A stretch of 9,581 nt of DNA from Winogradskyella sp. (GCA_030149115.1 JASBSE010000513.1:1-9581), one strand, 5' to 3'; counted from the first letter of the stretch, positions 1 to 6,362 are shown. The notes: generated by a model from the letters alone, not told the origin. Made by a program: numbers and translations.

Positions 1-150
1 AAAATTCTTAAAATAATTTTTAATTATTTAAAATTCAAAAAGCATTAATAAAATCTATATTAAAATAATTTTAAAAAATAATTAGACTTATTATTGATTC
101 TATAATTTATTAACTTTAAACTGTTAAAATTATAATCAAAAACTAAAATA
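1..150 (+). promoter_or_regulatory. AT-rich leader and probable promoter region of katG
   Basis: This stretch is almost entirely A and T and holds no reading frame of note. A 13-base motif, TTAAAATAATTTT, occurs at 8-20 and again at 60-72, 52 bases apart (about five helical turns). Each copy is itself an inverted repeat. The best match to a Bacteroidota -7 element (TAnnTTTG) is TAACTTTA at 111-118, which lacks the final G. The nearest TTG, at 94-96, is only 14 bases away, so the promoter call is weak. No Shine-Dalgarno sequence precedes the ATG at 151, as is normal for this phylum. No regulator binding site can be named with confidence. Confidence 0.3.
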
Positions 151-2382
151 ATGGACAATAACAACACAGACACATTTGAGCTTAATGAAAGTGATGCAAA
201 CAAATGCCCTTTCTTAAGTGGTAAGCAAACAACTGTCGGAGGAGGCGGTGTTAAGAATAGAGATTGGTGGCCAAACGAACTAAAGCTTAATATTTTAAGA
301 CAACATGCTACTAAATCTAATCCACTCGGTGAAGATTTTGATTATGCTAAGGCATTTAATAGTCTCAATTATGACGAGTTAAAACAAGACTTAACAAAGT
401 TAATGACAGATTCACAAGATTGGTGGCCTGCAGATTATGGACATTATGGTGGTTTTATGATTCGTATGGCATGGCATAGTGCTGGTACGTATAGAGTTGG
501 TGATGGACGAGGTGGTGCAGGTACAGGTAACCAACGTTTTGCGCCAATTAATAGCTGGCCAGATAATGGTAACTTAGATAAAGCAAGATTGTTATTGTGG
601 CCGATAAAAAAGAAGTACGGAAATAAAATTTCTTGGGCAGATTTAATGATTTTGGCTGGTAATGTAGCTTTAGAATCTATGGGCTTCCCAACATTTGGTT
701 TTGCAGGTGGTAGAGAAGATATATGGGAGCCAGAGCAAGATGTATATTGGGGAAGCGAAACAGAATGGGGTGCAAACGAAGAACGTTATGGCAACAGCGA
801 TAATTATGCTGAACGTGACTTAGAAGACCCTCTAGCTGCGGTAATGATGGGGTGGATATACGTAAACCCTGAAGGTCCAGATGGTAAGCCAGATCCGATG
901 GGTTCTGCTCATGATGTTAGAGAAACGTTTGGACGTATGGCTATGAATGATGAAGAAACTGTAGCCTTAGTTGCAGGTGGCCATACTTTTGGTAAGGCGC
1001 ATGGAGCAGCAGACCCTGGAAAATATGTTGGTGCTGAACCACATGGTGCACCAATGGCAGAAATGAGTACTGGTTGGAAGAACACTTATAAGAGTGGTGT
1101 ATTAGATGATACCATTACAAGTGGTATTGAAGGAGCCTGGACACCTAACCCAACAAAGTGGGATGCCGATTATTTTGATGTGCTATTGAATTACGATTGG
1201 GAATTAACTAAGAGTCCAGCAGGCGCTCATCAGTGGACACCAACAGCAGAATCTAAAGCGCGTATGGCACCAAAAGCTGGTGACCCAAATGGAAAGCAAG
1301 CTTTAATGATGACTACGGCAGATATCGCATTAAAGACAGATCCAGAGTACTTAAAAATTTCTCAAAAGTTTCATAAAGATTTTAAAGCTTTTGAAGATGC
1401 TTTTGCGCGTGCTTGGTACAAATTAACACATAGAGACTTAGGTCCGAAAGACCGTTATTTAGGTCCAGAAGTGCCAAAAGAAGATCTAATTTGGCAAGAT
1501 CCAATTCCAAAAGTAGACTACACTTTAAGTGATTCTGATATCGAATCATTAAAGAAAATGATTTTAGCTTCAGGATTAACTATACCTGAGTTGGTAAGAA
1601 CTGCTTGGGCATCGGCTTCAACATATAGAGATTCTGATAAGCGTGGTGGTGCAAATGGAGCACGTTTAAGATTAGAGCCACAAAGAAGTTGGAAAGTGAA
1701 TAATCCTGAAGAATTGGATAAGGTATTTAATGTACTTGAAGGTATTAAGAAAGAGTTTAGTGGTACAATTTCTATGGCAGATTTAATTGTTTTAGCTGGT
1801 AATGCTGCAATTGAAGAAGCTGCTAGTAATGCAGGTCATAATATAACAATACCATTTGCTCAAGGTAGAGGGGATGCTACACAAGAACAAACAGATATTG
1901 AGCAATTCAATTATTTAAAGCCGCTTGGAGATGGATTCAGAAACTATATGAACCCGAATCTTAAAGTAAAAGCAGAAGATTTATTAATTGATAAAGCAAA
2001 CTTAATGGCACTTTCAATACCGGAAATGACCGTTCTTGTTGGAGGTATGCGTGTGTTAGGAGCTAACTATGATAGTTCAAAACATGGTGTGTTTACTGAT
2101 AATGTAGGTCATTTAACTAATGATTTCTTTAAAAACCTTGTAGATATGACTTATACTTGGAGTGCAACATCAGAAGATGAAACACACTTTGAGGGCAGAG
2201 ACCGTAGAACAGGTGAAGTGAAATTCACAGGAACTCGCGCAGACCTAATATTTGGTTCCAATACAGAATTAAGAGCAGTTTGTGAAGTTTATGCGGCTGA
2301 TGATGCAGAAGATAAATTTGTAAACGACTTTATTGCAACTTGGACTAAAGTGATGAATGCTGATAGATTTGATTTAAAATAA
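151..2382 (+). CDS. katG: Bifunctional catalase-peroxidase KatG
   Basis: Haem enzyme that dismutates H2O2 to water and oxygen and also acts as a broad peroxidase. It has no signal peptide, so it is expected in the cytoplasm. The 743 residues match the usual two-domain class I peroxidase length. Domain 1 (about 40-430) carries the distal triad Arg105, Trp108 and His109 in RMAWHSAGTYR, and the proximal haem ligand His278 in GGHTFGKAHG. The Trp108-Tyr237-Met263 set forms the covalent adduct needed for catalase activity, with Tyr237 in IYVNPEGP. Trp330 and Asp391 lie on the proximal side, and Arg428 is the likely mobile arginine. Ser324 in TSGIE matches the position of Mycobacterium tuberculosis Ser315. 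Domain 2 (about 440-743) is the degenerate, haem-free copy. All key residues are present, so it should be active. A terminator follows the stop codon, and then an ankyrin gene on the same strand. Confidence 0.98.
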   Translation: MDNNNTDTFELNESDANKCPFLSGKQTTVGGGGVKNRDWWPNELKLNILRQHATKSNPLGEDFDYAKAFNSLNYDELKQDLTKLMTDSQDWWPADYGHYGGFMIRMAWHSAGTYRVGDGRGGAGTGNQRFAPINSWPDNGNLDKARLLLWPIKKKYGNKISWADLMILAGNVALESMGFPTFGFAGGREDIWEPEQDVYWGSETEWGANEERYGNSDNYAERDLEDPLAAVMMGWIYVNPEGPDGKPDPMGSAHDVRETFGRMAMNDEETVALVAGGHTFGKAHGAADPGKYVGAEPHGAPMAEMSTGWKNTYKSGVLDDTITSGIEGAWTPNPTKWDADYFDVLLNYDWELTKSPAGAHQWTPTAESKARMAPKAGDPNGKQALMMTTADIALKTDPEYLKISQKFHKDFKAFEDAFARAWYKLTHRDLGPKDRYLGPEVPKEDLIWQDPIPKVDYTLSDSDIESLKKMILASGLTIPELVRTAWASASTYRDSDKRGGANGARLRLEPQRSWKVNNPEELDKVFNVLEGIKKEFSGTISMADLIVLAGNAAIEEAASNAGHNITIPFAQGRGDATQEQTDIEQFNYLKPLGDGFRNYMNPNLKVKAEDLLIDKANLMALSIPEMTVLVGGMRVLGANYDSSKHGVFTDNVGHLTNDFFKNLVDMTYTWSATSEDETHFEGRDRRTGEVKFTGTRADLIFGSNTELRAVCEVYAADDAEDKFVNDFIATWTKVMNADRFDLK

Positions 2383-2412
2383 TAATTGGTTAATAGCAAA
2401 ATCAACTCAATG

Positions 2413-2448
2413 AAGGAATGTGTTAATTTTTACACGTTCCTTTTTTTT
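2413..2448 (+). terminator. Intrinsic terminator after katG, abutting the ankyrin gene
   Basis: An 11-base-pair stem (2413-2423 with 2432-2442, one G-T wobble) encloses an 8-base loop. It is followed by an unbroken T run at 2441-2448, a classic Rho-independent terminator. The T run ends one base before the ATG at 2450, so any transcript reaching the ankyrin gene from katG must read through this hairpin. Confidence 0.85.
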
Positions 2449-2449
2449 A

Positions 2450-2932
2450 ATGAAATATAGAATGAACGAAAACGAACTTTTCTTTAGAACAATACAAACG
2501 GGTAACATTAAAAATTTAAGACTTCAGTTAGAGAGAAATCCTAATTTAGCTAATATTAAAGATGGAAGAGGATTTACTCCTTTAATTTTTGCGACTTATT
2601 TTGGTCAAGCAGATATCGCGAAATTATTAATTGAAAAAGGGGCAGATTTAAACGCTAAAGATGCATCGGGAAATACAGCTCTTATAGGAGTTAGTTTTAA
2701 GGGTAATAAAGATTTAGTAAAAATGCTATTATTAAATAATGCAGGTGTAGACTTACAAAATAATAAAGGAACTACGGCTTTAATGTTTGCTACGCAATAC
2801 AACCAGAAGGATATTGTTGAAACTTTATTAAAACATAGTGCAGATAAAACTCTTGAAGATACAGAAGGGAAAAAAGCAATTGATTATGCTGAAGAGAAAA
2901 ACTTAAGAGAGCTAATTGAGCTACTAAAATAA
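2450..2932 (+). CDS. Ankyrin-repeat protein paired with catalase
   Basis: A 160-residue protein made almost entirely of ankyrin repeats. There are about five, with consensus pieces such as GFTPLIFATYFGQADIAKLL and NTALIGVSFKGNKDLVKMLL. It has no signal peptide or membrane segment, so it is probably cytosolic and acts by protein binding. Ankyrin proteins beside catalase genes are known: AnkB with KatB in Pseudomonas aeruginosa, and Cj1386 with KatA in Campylobacter jejuni, where a role in haem supply or full catalase activity was reported. A similar helper role for KatG here is inference. The frame stays open back to a GTG at 2420, but that codon lies inside the katG terminator stem, so it was rejected. 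ATG 2450 was chosen; ATG 2462 (MNENEL) is an equally plausible start, giving 156 residues. No separate promoter was found, so expression may depend on terminator read-through. Confidence 0.88.
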   Translation: MKYRMNENELFFRTIQTGNIKNLRLQLERNPNLANIKDGRGFTPLIFATYFGQADIAKLLIEKGADLNAKDASGNTALIGVSFKGNKDLVKMLLLNNAGVDLQNNKGTTALMFATQYNQKDIVETLLKHSADKTLEDTEGKKAIDYAEEKNLRELIELLK

Positions 2933-2936
2933 AAGC

Positions 2937-2970
2937 AAAAAACCACTTCTAAATATGAAGTGGTTTTTTT
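2937..2970. terminator. Bidirectional terminator between convergent operons
   Basis: A perfect 9-base-pair stem, AACCACTTC (2941-2949) with GAAGTGGTT (2957-2965), encloses a 7-base loop. It is flanked by an A run on the left (2937-2942) and a T run on the right (2964-2970), so it works as an intrinsic terminator on both strands. It ends the katG-ankyrin unit on the + strand and the peroxiredoxin operon on the - strand. Confidence 0.88.
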
Positions 2971-2994
2971 ATTCTTCTTTTTCAATTAGTGCTA

Positions 2995-3252
2995 TTACTT
3001 ATCAATAGATCCAAGAACACGAGACATAAATGTATTTAAAGCTTCCTTTTTTGGTGCGCCGTCTTTCACCATTTTATGTACTTCAATTGCTCCGTACATA
3101 TTAGAAATTAATTCACCTATAACGTCTAACTCTTCATCCTTTAAAGAAGGAACTTCCGTTAGATTTTCTAAGGTTTCAATAGTCTCTACTACATAGTCTT
3201 CATCGTTATCTTCGATAAATTGAGTTAATTGTTTTATTACAGGTAATTTCAT
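2995..3252 (-). CDS. Small acidic protein of unknown function, third gene of the peroxiredoxin operon
   Basis: An 85-residue protein with no known catalytic motif, no cysteine, no signal peptide and no membrane segment. It is acidic (18 Asp or Glu against 9 Lys or Arg), with acidic stretches at residues 14-19 and 39-43. The sequence looks mainly helical, with a single conserved-looking glycine-proline turn (DGAPKKEA, 64-71). Its ATG lies two bases after the thioredoxin stop, so the two are almost certainly co-transcribed and perhaps translationally coupled. From memory it resembles a small Bacteroidota family without assigned function (possibly DUF6952) that sits beside thioredoxin and peroxiredoxin genes; this was not checked. 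Having no cysteine, it cannot itself be a thiol redox carrier. A role as a partner or regulator of the two redox enzymes is inference from position only. Confidence 0.85.
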   Translation of the reverse strand: MKLPVIKQLTQFIEDNDEDYVVETIETLENLTEVPSLKDEELDVIGELISNMYGAIEVHKMVKDGAPKKEALNTFMSRVLGSIDK

Positions 3253-3254
3253 AT

Positions 3255-3563
3255 TTAAATTACTTCAGAAACAAGTTCTTTTAAAACATCAAACTTGTTT
3301 GTTTGTACTTGGTTTTTGAACTCACCATTTTTGAAAGTAGCAAACGTAGGTAAATTATCTACAGTTGCTAATTTTCTACTTTCAGGAAATTTTTCGGCGT
3401 CAGCGATAACAAATTTTATGTTTTCGTTTTCTGTTGCTAATTTCTTGAACTTTGGTTTCATTATACGACAGTTTCCGCACCATGTTGCCGAATATTGTAC
3501 AACAACAGTATCATTGTCAGAAACTAAACTTTGTAAATTGTCTTGATCTAATTCTTGAATCAT
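3255..3563 (-). CDS. Thioredoxin-family protein with CGNC active site
   Basis: A 102-residue single-domain thioredoxin, probably cytosolic since no signal peptide is seen. The redox motif WCGNC places cysteines at 29 and 32, and the cis-proline is Pro72 in NLPTFATFKNGE. Three positions differ from Escherichia coli thioredoxin: the motif proline is Asn31, buried Asp26 aligns with Gln23, and Lys57 aligns with Phe51. The redox potential and thiol acidity may therefore differ from a standard thioredoxin. It lies nine bases downstream of the peroxiredoxin gene and two bases before the small acidic protein, which suggests it reduces that peroxiredoxin (inference). The frame could extend two codons to a TTG at 3569, but ATG 3563 is the more likely start. 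Confidence 0.93.
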   Translation of the reverse strand: MIQELDQDNLQSLVSDNDTVVVQYSATWCGNCRIMKPKFKKLATENENIKFVIADAEKFPESRKLATVDNLPTFATFKNGEFKNQVQTNKFDVLKELVSEVI

Positions 3564-3572
3564 AACCAATAA

Positions 3573-4217
3573 TTAGTTTAAGTGTGCTTTTAAATACTCT
3601 TTTGTACCTTGAGCATTAGCTTGCATTGCTTCTTTTCCTTCTTCCCAGTTTGCAGGACAAACTTCTCCTTTTTCTTGTACGTGCGTTAAAGCATCTATAA
3701 TTCTTAAGTACTCATTTACATTTCTACCAAGAGGCATGTTGTTAATGCTTTCGTGTTGTACAACACCTTCTTCATCAATAATGTAAGTAGCTCTGTAAGT
3801 TACGTTGTCCCCATCTACAGTTACAACTCCAGTTTCTTCGTTGTAAGTTTCGTTAGAGATATCTAAAATACCAAGAGTAGAAGCTAGGTTTCTGTTAGAG
3901 TCTGCTAAAAGTGGGTAAGTAACACCTTCAATTCCACCATTATCTTTTGCAGTACTTAACCATGCAAAGTGAACTTCTGCAGTATCACAAGATGCACCAA
4001 TAACAATTGTATTACGTTTTTCAAACTCACCTAAAGCAGCTTGAAAAGCATGTAATTCTGTTGGGCAAACAAAAGTAAAATCTTTTGGATACCAGAATAA
4101 TACTACCTTTTTGTTATTGTTTTTTGCTTCTTCAAGAACGTTAAGCTTAAAAGTGTCGCCCATTTCGTTCATTGCGTTTACGTTTAAATCTGGGAATTGT
4201 TTTCCTACAAATGCCAT
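3573..4217 (-). CDS. Typical 2-Cys peroxiredoxin (AhpC/Prx1 type)
   Basis: Thiol peroxidase that reduces H2O2, organic peroxides and probably peroxynitrite in the cytoplasm. The 214 residues hold the peroxidatic Cys51 in DFTFVCPTE with Thr48 and Pro44 before it, the active-site Arg142 in YRATYIID, and the resolving Cys187 in GEVCPANW. Together these define a typical 2-Cys enzyme working as a dimer or decamer. Two points are uncommon: an additional Cys77 in IGASCDT, and a longer segment at about 119-141 (NETYNEETGVVTVDGDN) before the Arg142 strand, where many relatives have a short turn. It is the first gene of a three-gene operon with the thioredoxin and the small acidic protein. No AhpF gene is in the window, so the adjacent thioredoxin is the likeliest reductant (inference). 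A good -7 promoter element lies just upstream. Confidence 0.96.
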   Translation of the reverse strand: MAFVGKQFPDLNVNAMNEMGDTFKLNVLEEAKNNNKKVVLFWYPKDFTFVCPTELHAFQAALGEFEKRNTIVIGASCDTAEVHFAWLSTAKDNGGIEGVTYPLLADSNRNLASTLGILDISNETYNEETGVVTVDGDNVTYRATYIIDEEGVVQHESINNMPLGRNVNEYLRIIDALTHVQEKGEVCPANWEEGKEAMQANAQGTKEYLKAHLN

Positions 4218-4248
4218 TGTATATTTTTTATTTATTAATGATTTACCA

Positions 4249-4256
4249 CAAAAGTA
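4249..4256 (-). promoter_or_regulatory. Putative -7 promoter element for the peroxiredoxin operon
   Basis: Read on the - strand, these bases are TACTTTTG, an exact match to the Bacteroidota -7 consensus TAnnTTTG. They lie 32-39 bases before the peroxiredoxin ATG, giving a short leader. No good -33 TTTG is found at the normal 17-21 base spacing; the nearest TTG is 26 bases away. The call therefore rests on the -7 element and its position. Confidence 0.45.
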
Positions 4257-4387
4257 CCCAATAGCTAAGTATGTTTTTATAGCAATTATTTATTATAAAT
4301 CAATGGAATTATAGTGTAAGTATATGGCCTCAAAAAAGCACCTTTAAATTTATGATAATGATAAAATAGAGTGGCATAAAATACGAA

Positions 4388-4401
4388 CCTATTAAAATAG
4401 G
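4388..4401 (-). terminator. Possible weak terminator of the antiporter gene
   Basis: CCTAT and ATAGG form a 5-base-pair hairpin with a 4-base loop, 26 bases past the antiporter stop on the - strand. The stem is short and the following - strand sequence (TTCGTATTTTA) is a poor T tract, so termination here would be inefficient. Nothing better was seen between the antiporter stop and the peroxiredoxin start (4218-4426). Confidence 0.25.
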
Positions 4402-4426
4402 CCGATTTTACTTGAAAAATAAATTT

Positions 4427-6091
4427 TTACTTTTTCAATAAATATTTAATCTTAATTCTGAATGCAGCAAAAAGTAATGTTGTAAATGGACTGAGCCAAT
4501 TAAAAATAGCATAGAAGAAATATTCACTGACACCAACACCCAAAACGCCACTTTGATAAGCACCGCAAGTATTCCAAGGAATCAAAACAGAGGTTACTGT
4601 ACCAGAATCTTCTAAAGTTCTACTGAGGTTTTCTGGTGCAAGACCTTTATCTTCATAAGCTTTTTTAAACATTTTACCAGGAATAACTATTGCTAAATAT
4701 TGGTCAGAAGCAATAGCGTTGAGACCAAGACAGCTTAATACGGTACTGGCAAAAAGCCCAAATATAGTTGATGCTACAGATAAAAGTGCTGTTGTTATTC
4801 TGGCTAATGCTCCAATACCATCCATAACTCCACCAAAAACCATGGCACAAGTAATCAGAAAGATTGTCCAAAGCATGCCAGCCATACCACCAGAGCTAAA
4901 TAATTTTTTTAATCTTTTTATAGTTATTAACTTCTCTAAATTTTCAGCCTTATTTGTAATTGTATTAGTGTCTTTATAGTTAGACGAAAAAAACGTTTCT
5001 AAGGACTGTAGAGTAAAAACACCTTCTAGGTCATTATCCGAAAATAAATTTTGTAGTTTACCATCCTCATCAATTTTCTTTAAATCCTCATCTGTAAAAA
5101 CATCTAGATATTCTTTGTTATCAATTTCAATATTGGTATCAGTTAAAATAGAGTTGACTACTGTATTAGATGAAGAATCGGATAATTTATTTGTTAAATC
5201 TGATTGAAAAATAAAGGCAAATACAGCTGCTAATAGAACTCCAGAGCCTAAGGCAATTAAAGGTTTTGTTTTTAGTAAAATAAGTCCAATTACAGCCAGA
5301 GGAACTAAAAACAACCATGGAGTAATATTGAAATATTTATCAATCTGTTCAAGTATAAAAGTTGTGTCCGAACTTCCACTAGGATCAATATAAGCGCCAA
5401 TAACTCCGAAAACTATTAAAGTTATTAAGATTGTAGGAACAGTAGTAATTGTCATATACTTAATGTGGGTAAATAAATCTGTTCCCGCCATAGCTGGCGC
5501 TAAATTAGTGGTGTCACTAAGGGGTGACATTTTATCTCCGAAGTACGCACCTGAGATTACAGCTCCAGCAATCATTCCAGGATTAATGCCTAAAGCTGTT
5601 CCAATACCAATTAAAGCAATACCAACAGTTGCGGAAGTGGTCCATGAGCTTCCGGTAGCAATAGAAATAATTGCGGAAATTATTACAGAAGCAGGAAGAA
5701 ATACTTCTGGACTCAAAACTTGTAAACCATAATATACCATGGCTGGAATAACACCACTTACCAACCAAGTACCAGCTAAGGCACCAACTAATAATAATAT
5801 TAAAACAGGAACAAAAACACTTTTTAAATTTTCCCAAACTTCTTTAATCATTAAAGTAATGGGTACTTTATTAAATAACCCATCAATTAGTGCAACACCA
5901 GCTCCAATAAGTAATATTATTTGATTGGTATATGTACCAAACAATTCCTGACCATCAACAAAAAAGATATTATAAGCCAGCAATCCCATTAAAATTACAA
6001 CAGGAATAAAAGCTTCAAAAAGATTAAGTTGTTTATTCTCAATTATTCTTTGATCGTTTATATCAATTTTTGATAAGTCTTCGTCTTGCAT
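4427..6091 (-). CDS. nhaC: NhaC-family Na+/H+ antiporter with a long inserted soluble loop
   Basis: Inner-membrane secondary transporter of the NhaC family, expected to exchange Na+ for H+ and so support pH and salt balance. The 554 residues form about a dozen hydrophobic segments. Family signatures seen include ATGSSWTTSATVG (145-157), GAYFGDKMSPLSDTTNLAPA (181-200) with its Asp pair, SDQYLAIVIPGKMF (462-475), and LEDSGTVTSVLIPWNTCGAY (493-512). The length exceeds the roughly 450-500 usual for the family because of a polar, acidic stretch at about 297-400, between the PLIALGSGVLLAAVFAFIF helix and GGMAGMLWT. That stretch contains four loosely repeated units (see findings). Lysine or malate-lactate antiporters of the same superfamily are alternatives for the exact substrate. 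The gene is transcribed divergently from the fibre gene and appears to be a single-gene unit. Confidence 0.9.
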   Translation of the reverse strand: MQDEDLSKIDINDQRIIENKQLNLFEAFIPVVILMGLLAYNIFFVDGQELFGTYTNQIILLIGAGVALIDGLFNKVPITLMIKEVWENLKSVFVPVLILLLVGALAGTWLVSGVIPAMVYYGLQVLSPEVFLPASVIISAIISIATGSSWTTSATVGIALIGIGTALGINPGMIAGAVISGAYFGDKMSPLSDTTNLAPAMAGTDLFTHIKYMTITTVPTILITLIVFGVIGAYIDPSGSSDTTFILEQIDKYFNITPWLFLVPLAVIGLILLKTKPLIALGSGVLLAAVFAFIFQSDLTNKLSDSSSNTVVNSILTDTNIEIDNKEYLDVFTDEDLKKIDEDGKLQNLFSDNDLEGVFTLQSLETFFSSNYKDTNTITNKAENLEKLITIKRLKKLFSSGGMAGMLWTIFLITCAMVFGGVMDGIGALARITTALLSVASTIFGLFASTVLSCLGLNAIASDQYLAIVIPGKMFKKAYEDKGLAPENLSRTLEDSGTVTSVLIPWNTCGAYQSGVLGVGVSEYFFYAIFNWLSPFTTLLFAAFRIKIKYLLKK

Positions 6092-6110
6092 ATGTATTAG
6101 TTTAGTTCCG

Positions 6111-6142
6111 TAATGTTACGATTTTGTTAAGCGATTTGCAAA
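6111..6142 (-). promoter_or_regulatory. Possible antiporter promoter
   Basis: On the - strand, TTTG (6142-6139) is followed after 20 bases by TAACATTA (6118-6111), a partial match to TAnnTTTG. The predicted start of transcription lies about a dozen bases before the ATG. The match is incomplete, so confidence is low. Two copies of a 12-base direct repeat cover both elements. Confidence 0.28.
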
Positions 6143-6152
6143 TGTTACGATT
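6112..6152. repeat. 12-base direct repeat upstream of the antiporter gene
   Basis: AATGTTACGATT occurs exactly at 6112-6123 and 6141-6152, 29 bases apart. Between them, GTTAAGCGATTT (6126-6137) looks like a degenerate third copy with two added bases. The repeats lie 21-61 bases before the antiporter ATG, where an operator would be expected. No known regulator motif was recognised. Confidence 0.6.
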
Positions 6153-6194
6153 AGCATACTCTTCTTTTATCAATACTATTTGTTGTTAGAACTA

Positions 6195-6223
6195 TTTGAT
6201 AGAAAACTTTCTGATTAGGTTTG
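6195..6223 (+). promoter_or_regulatory. Bacteroidota-type promoter for the fibre gene
   Basis: TTTG (6195-6198), a 17-base spacer, and TAGGTTTG (6216-6223) match both elements of the Bacteroidota primary sigma factor promoter (TTTG and TAnnTTTG). Transcription would start near 6230, leaving a leader of about 130 bases before the ATG at 6363. An inverted repeat, ATTAG-N7-CTAAT (6214-6230), overlaps the -7 element and could be an operator. Confidence 0.6.
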
Positions 6224-6362
6224 GTCTAATAAGAACTTGATTGAAGGTTACAATGAAATGATTTATAACCATTTAACAATTTTTTTAGTCCGTTTGTATA
6301 TTTTTTTATGGTTTACGCACATGATAAGCTAGTTTGGCTTAACTAACCTTAAAAATTCTCTA

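Noticed and set aside
101..116. PerR-box-like sequence (TATAAT and related) upstream of katG
   Set aside because: Only one half-site resembles the consensus and the other is out of register; such matches are expected by chance in this AT-rich leader.
2420..2449. GTG start extending the ankyrin protein by ten residues
   Set aside because: The codon lies inside the stem of the katG terminator, and the extra residues would be encoded by the hairpin and its T run; ATG codons follow at 2450 and 2462.
2605..2802. Antisense and other-frame open frames within katG-ankyrin, the peroxiredoxin operon, nhaC and the fibre gene
   Set aside because: They lie wholly or mostly inside well-supported genes, show no recognisable motif and are explained as shadows of the true coding frames.
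3564..3569. TTG start extending the thioredoxin by two residues
   Set aside because: An ATG at 3563 gives a normal thioredoxin N-terminus and leaves a nine-base gap to the peroxiredoxin stop; TTG is a less common start.
4354..4364. GATAATGATAA, resembling the start of a Fur box
   Set aside because: Only 11 bases match and the opposing half-site is missing. It lies about 140 bases from the peroxiredoxin start, and enterobacterial Fur consensus cannot be assumed in this phylum.
5068..5103. EF-hand-like calcium site (KIDEDGKL) in the antiporter loop
   Set aside because: The first loop position is Lys rather than Asp and no glutamate occupies position 12, so calcium coordination is not supported.
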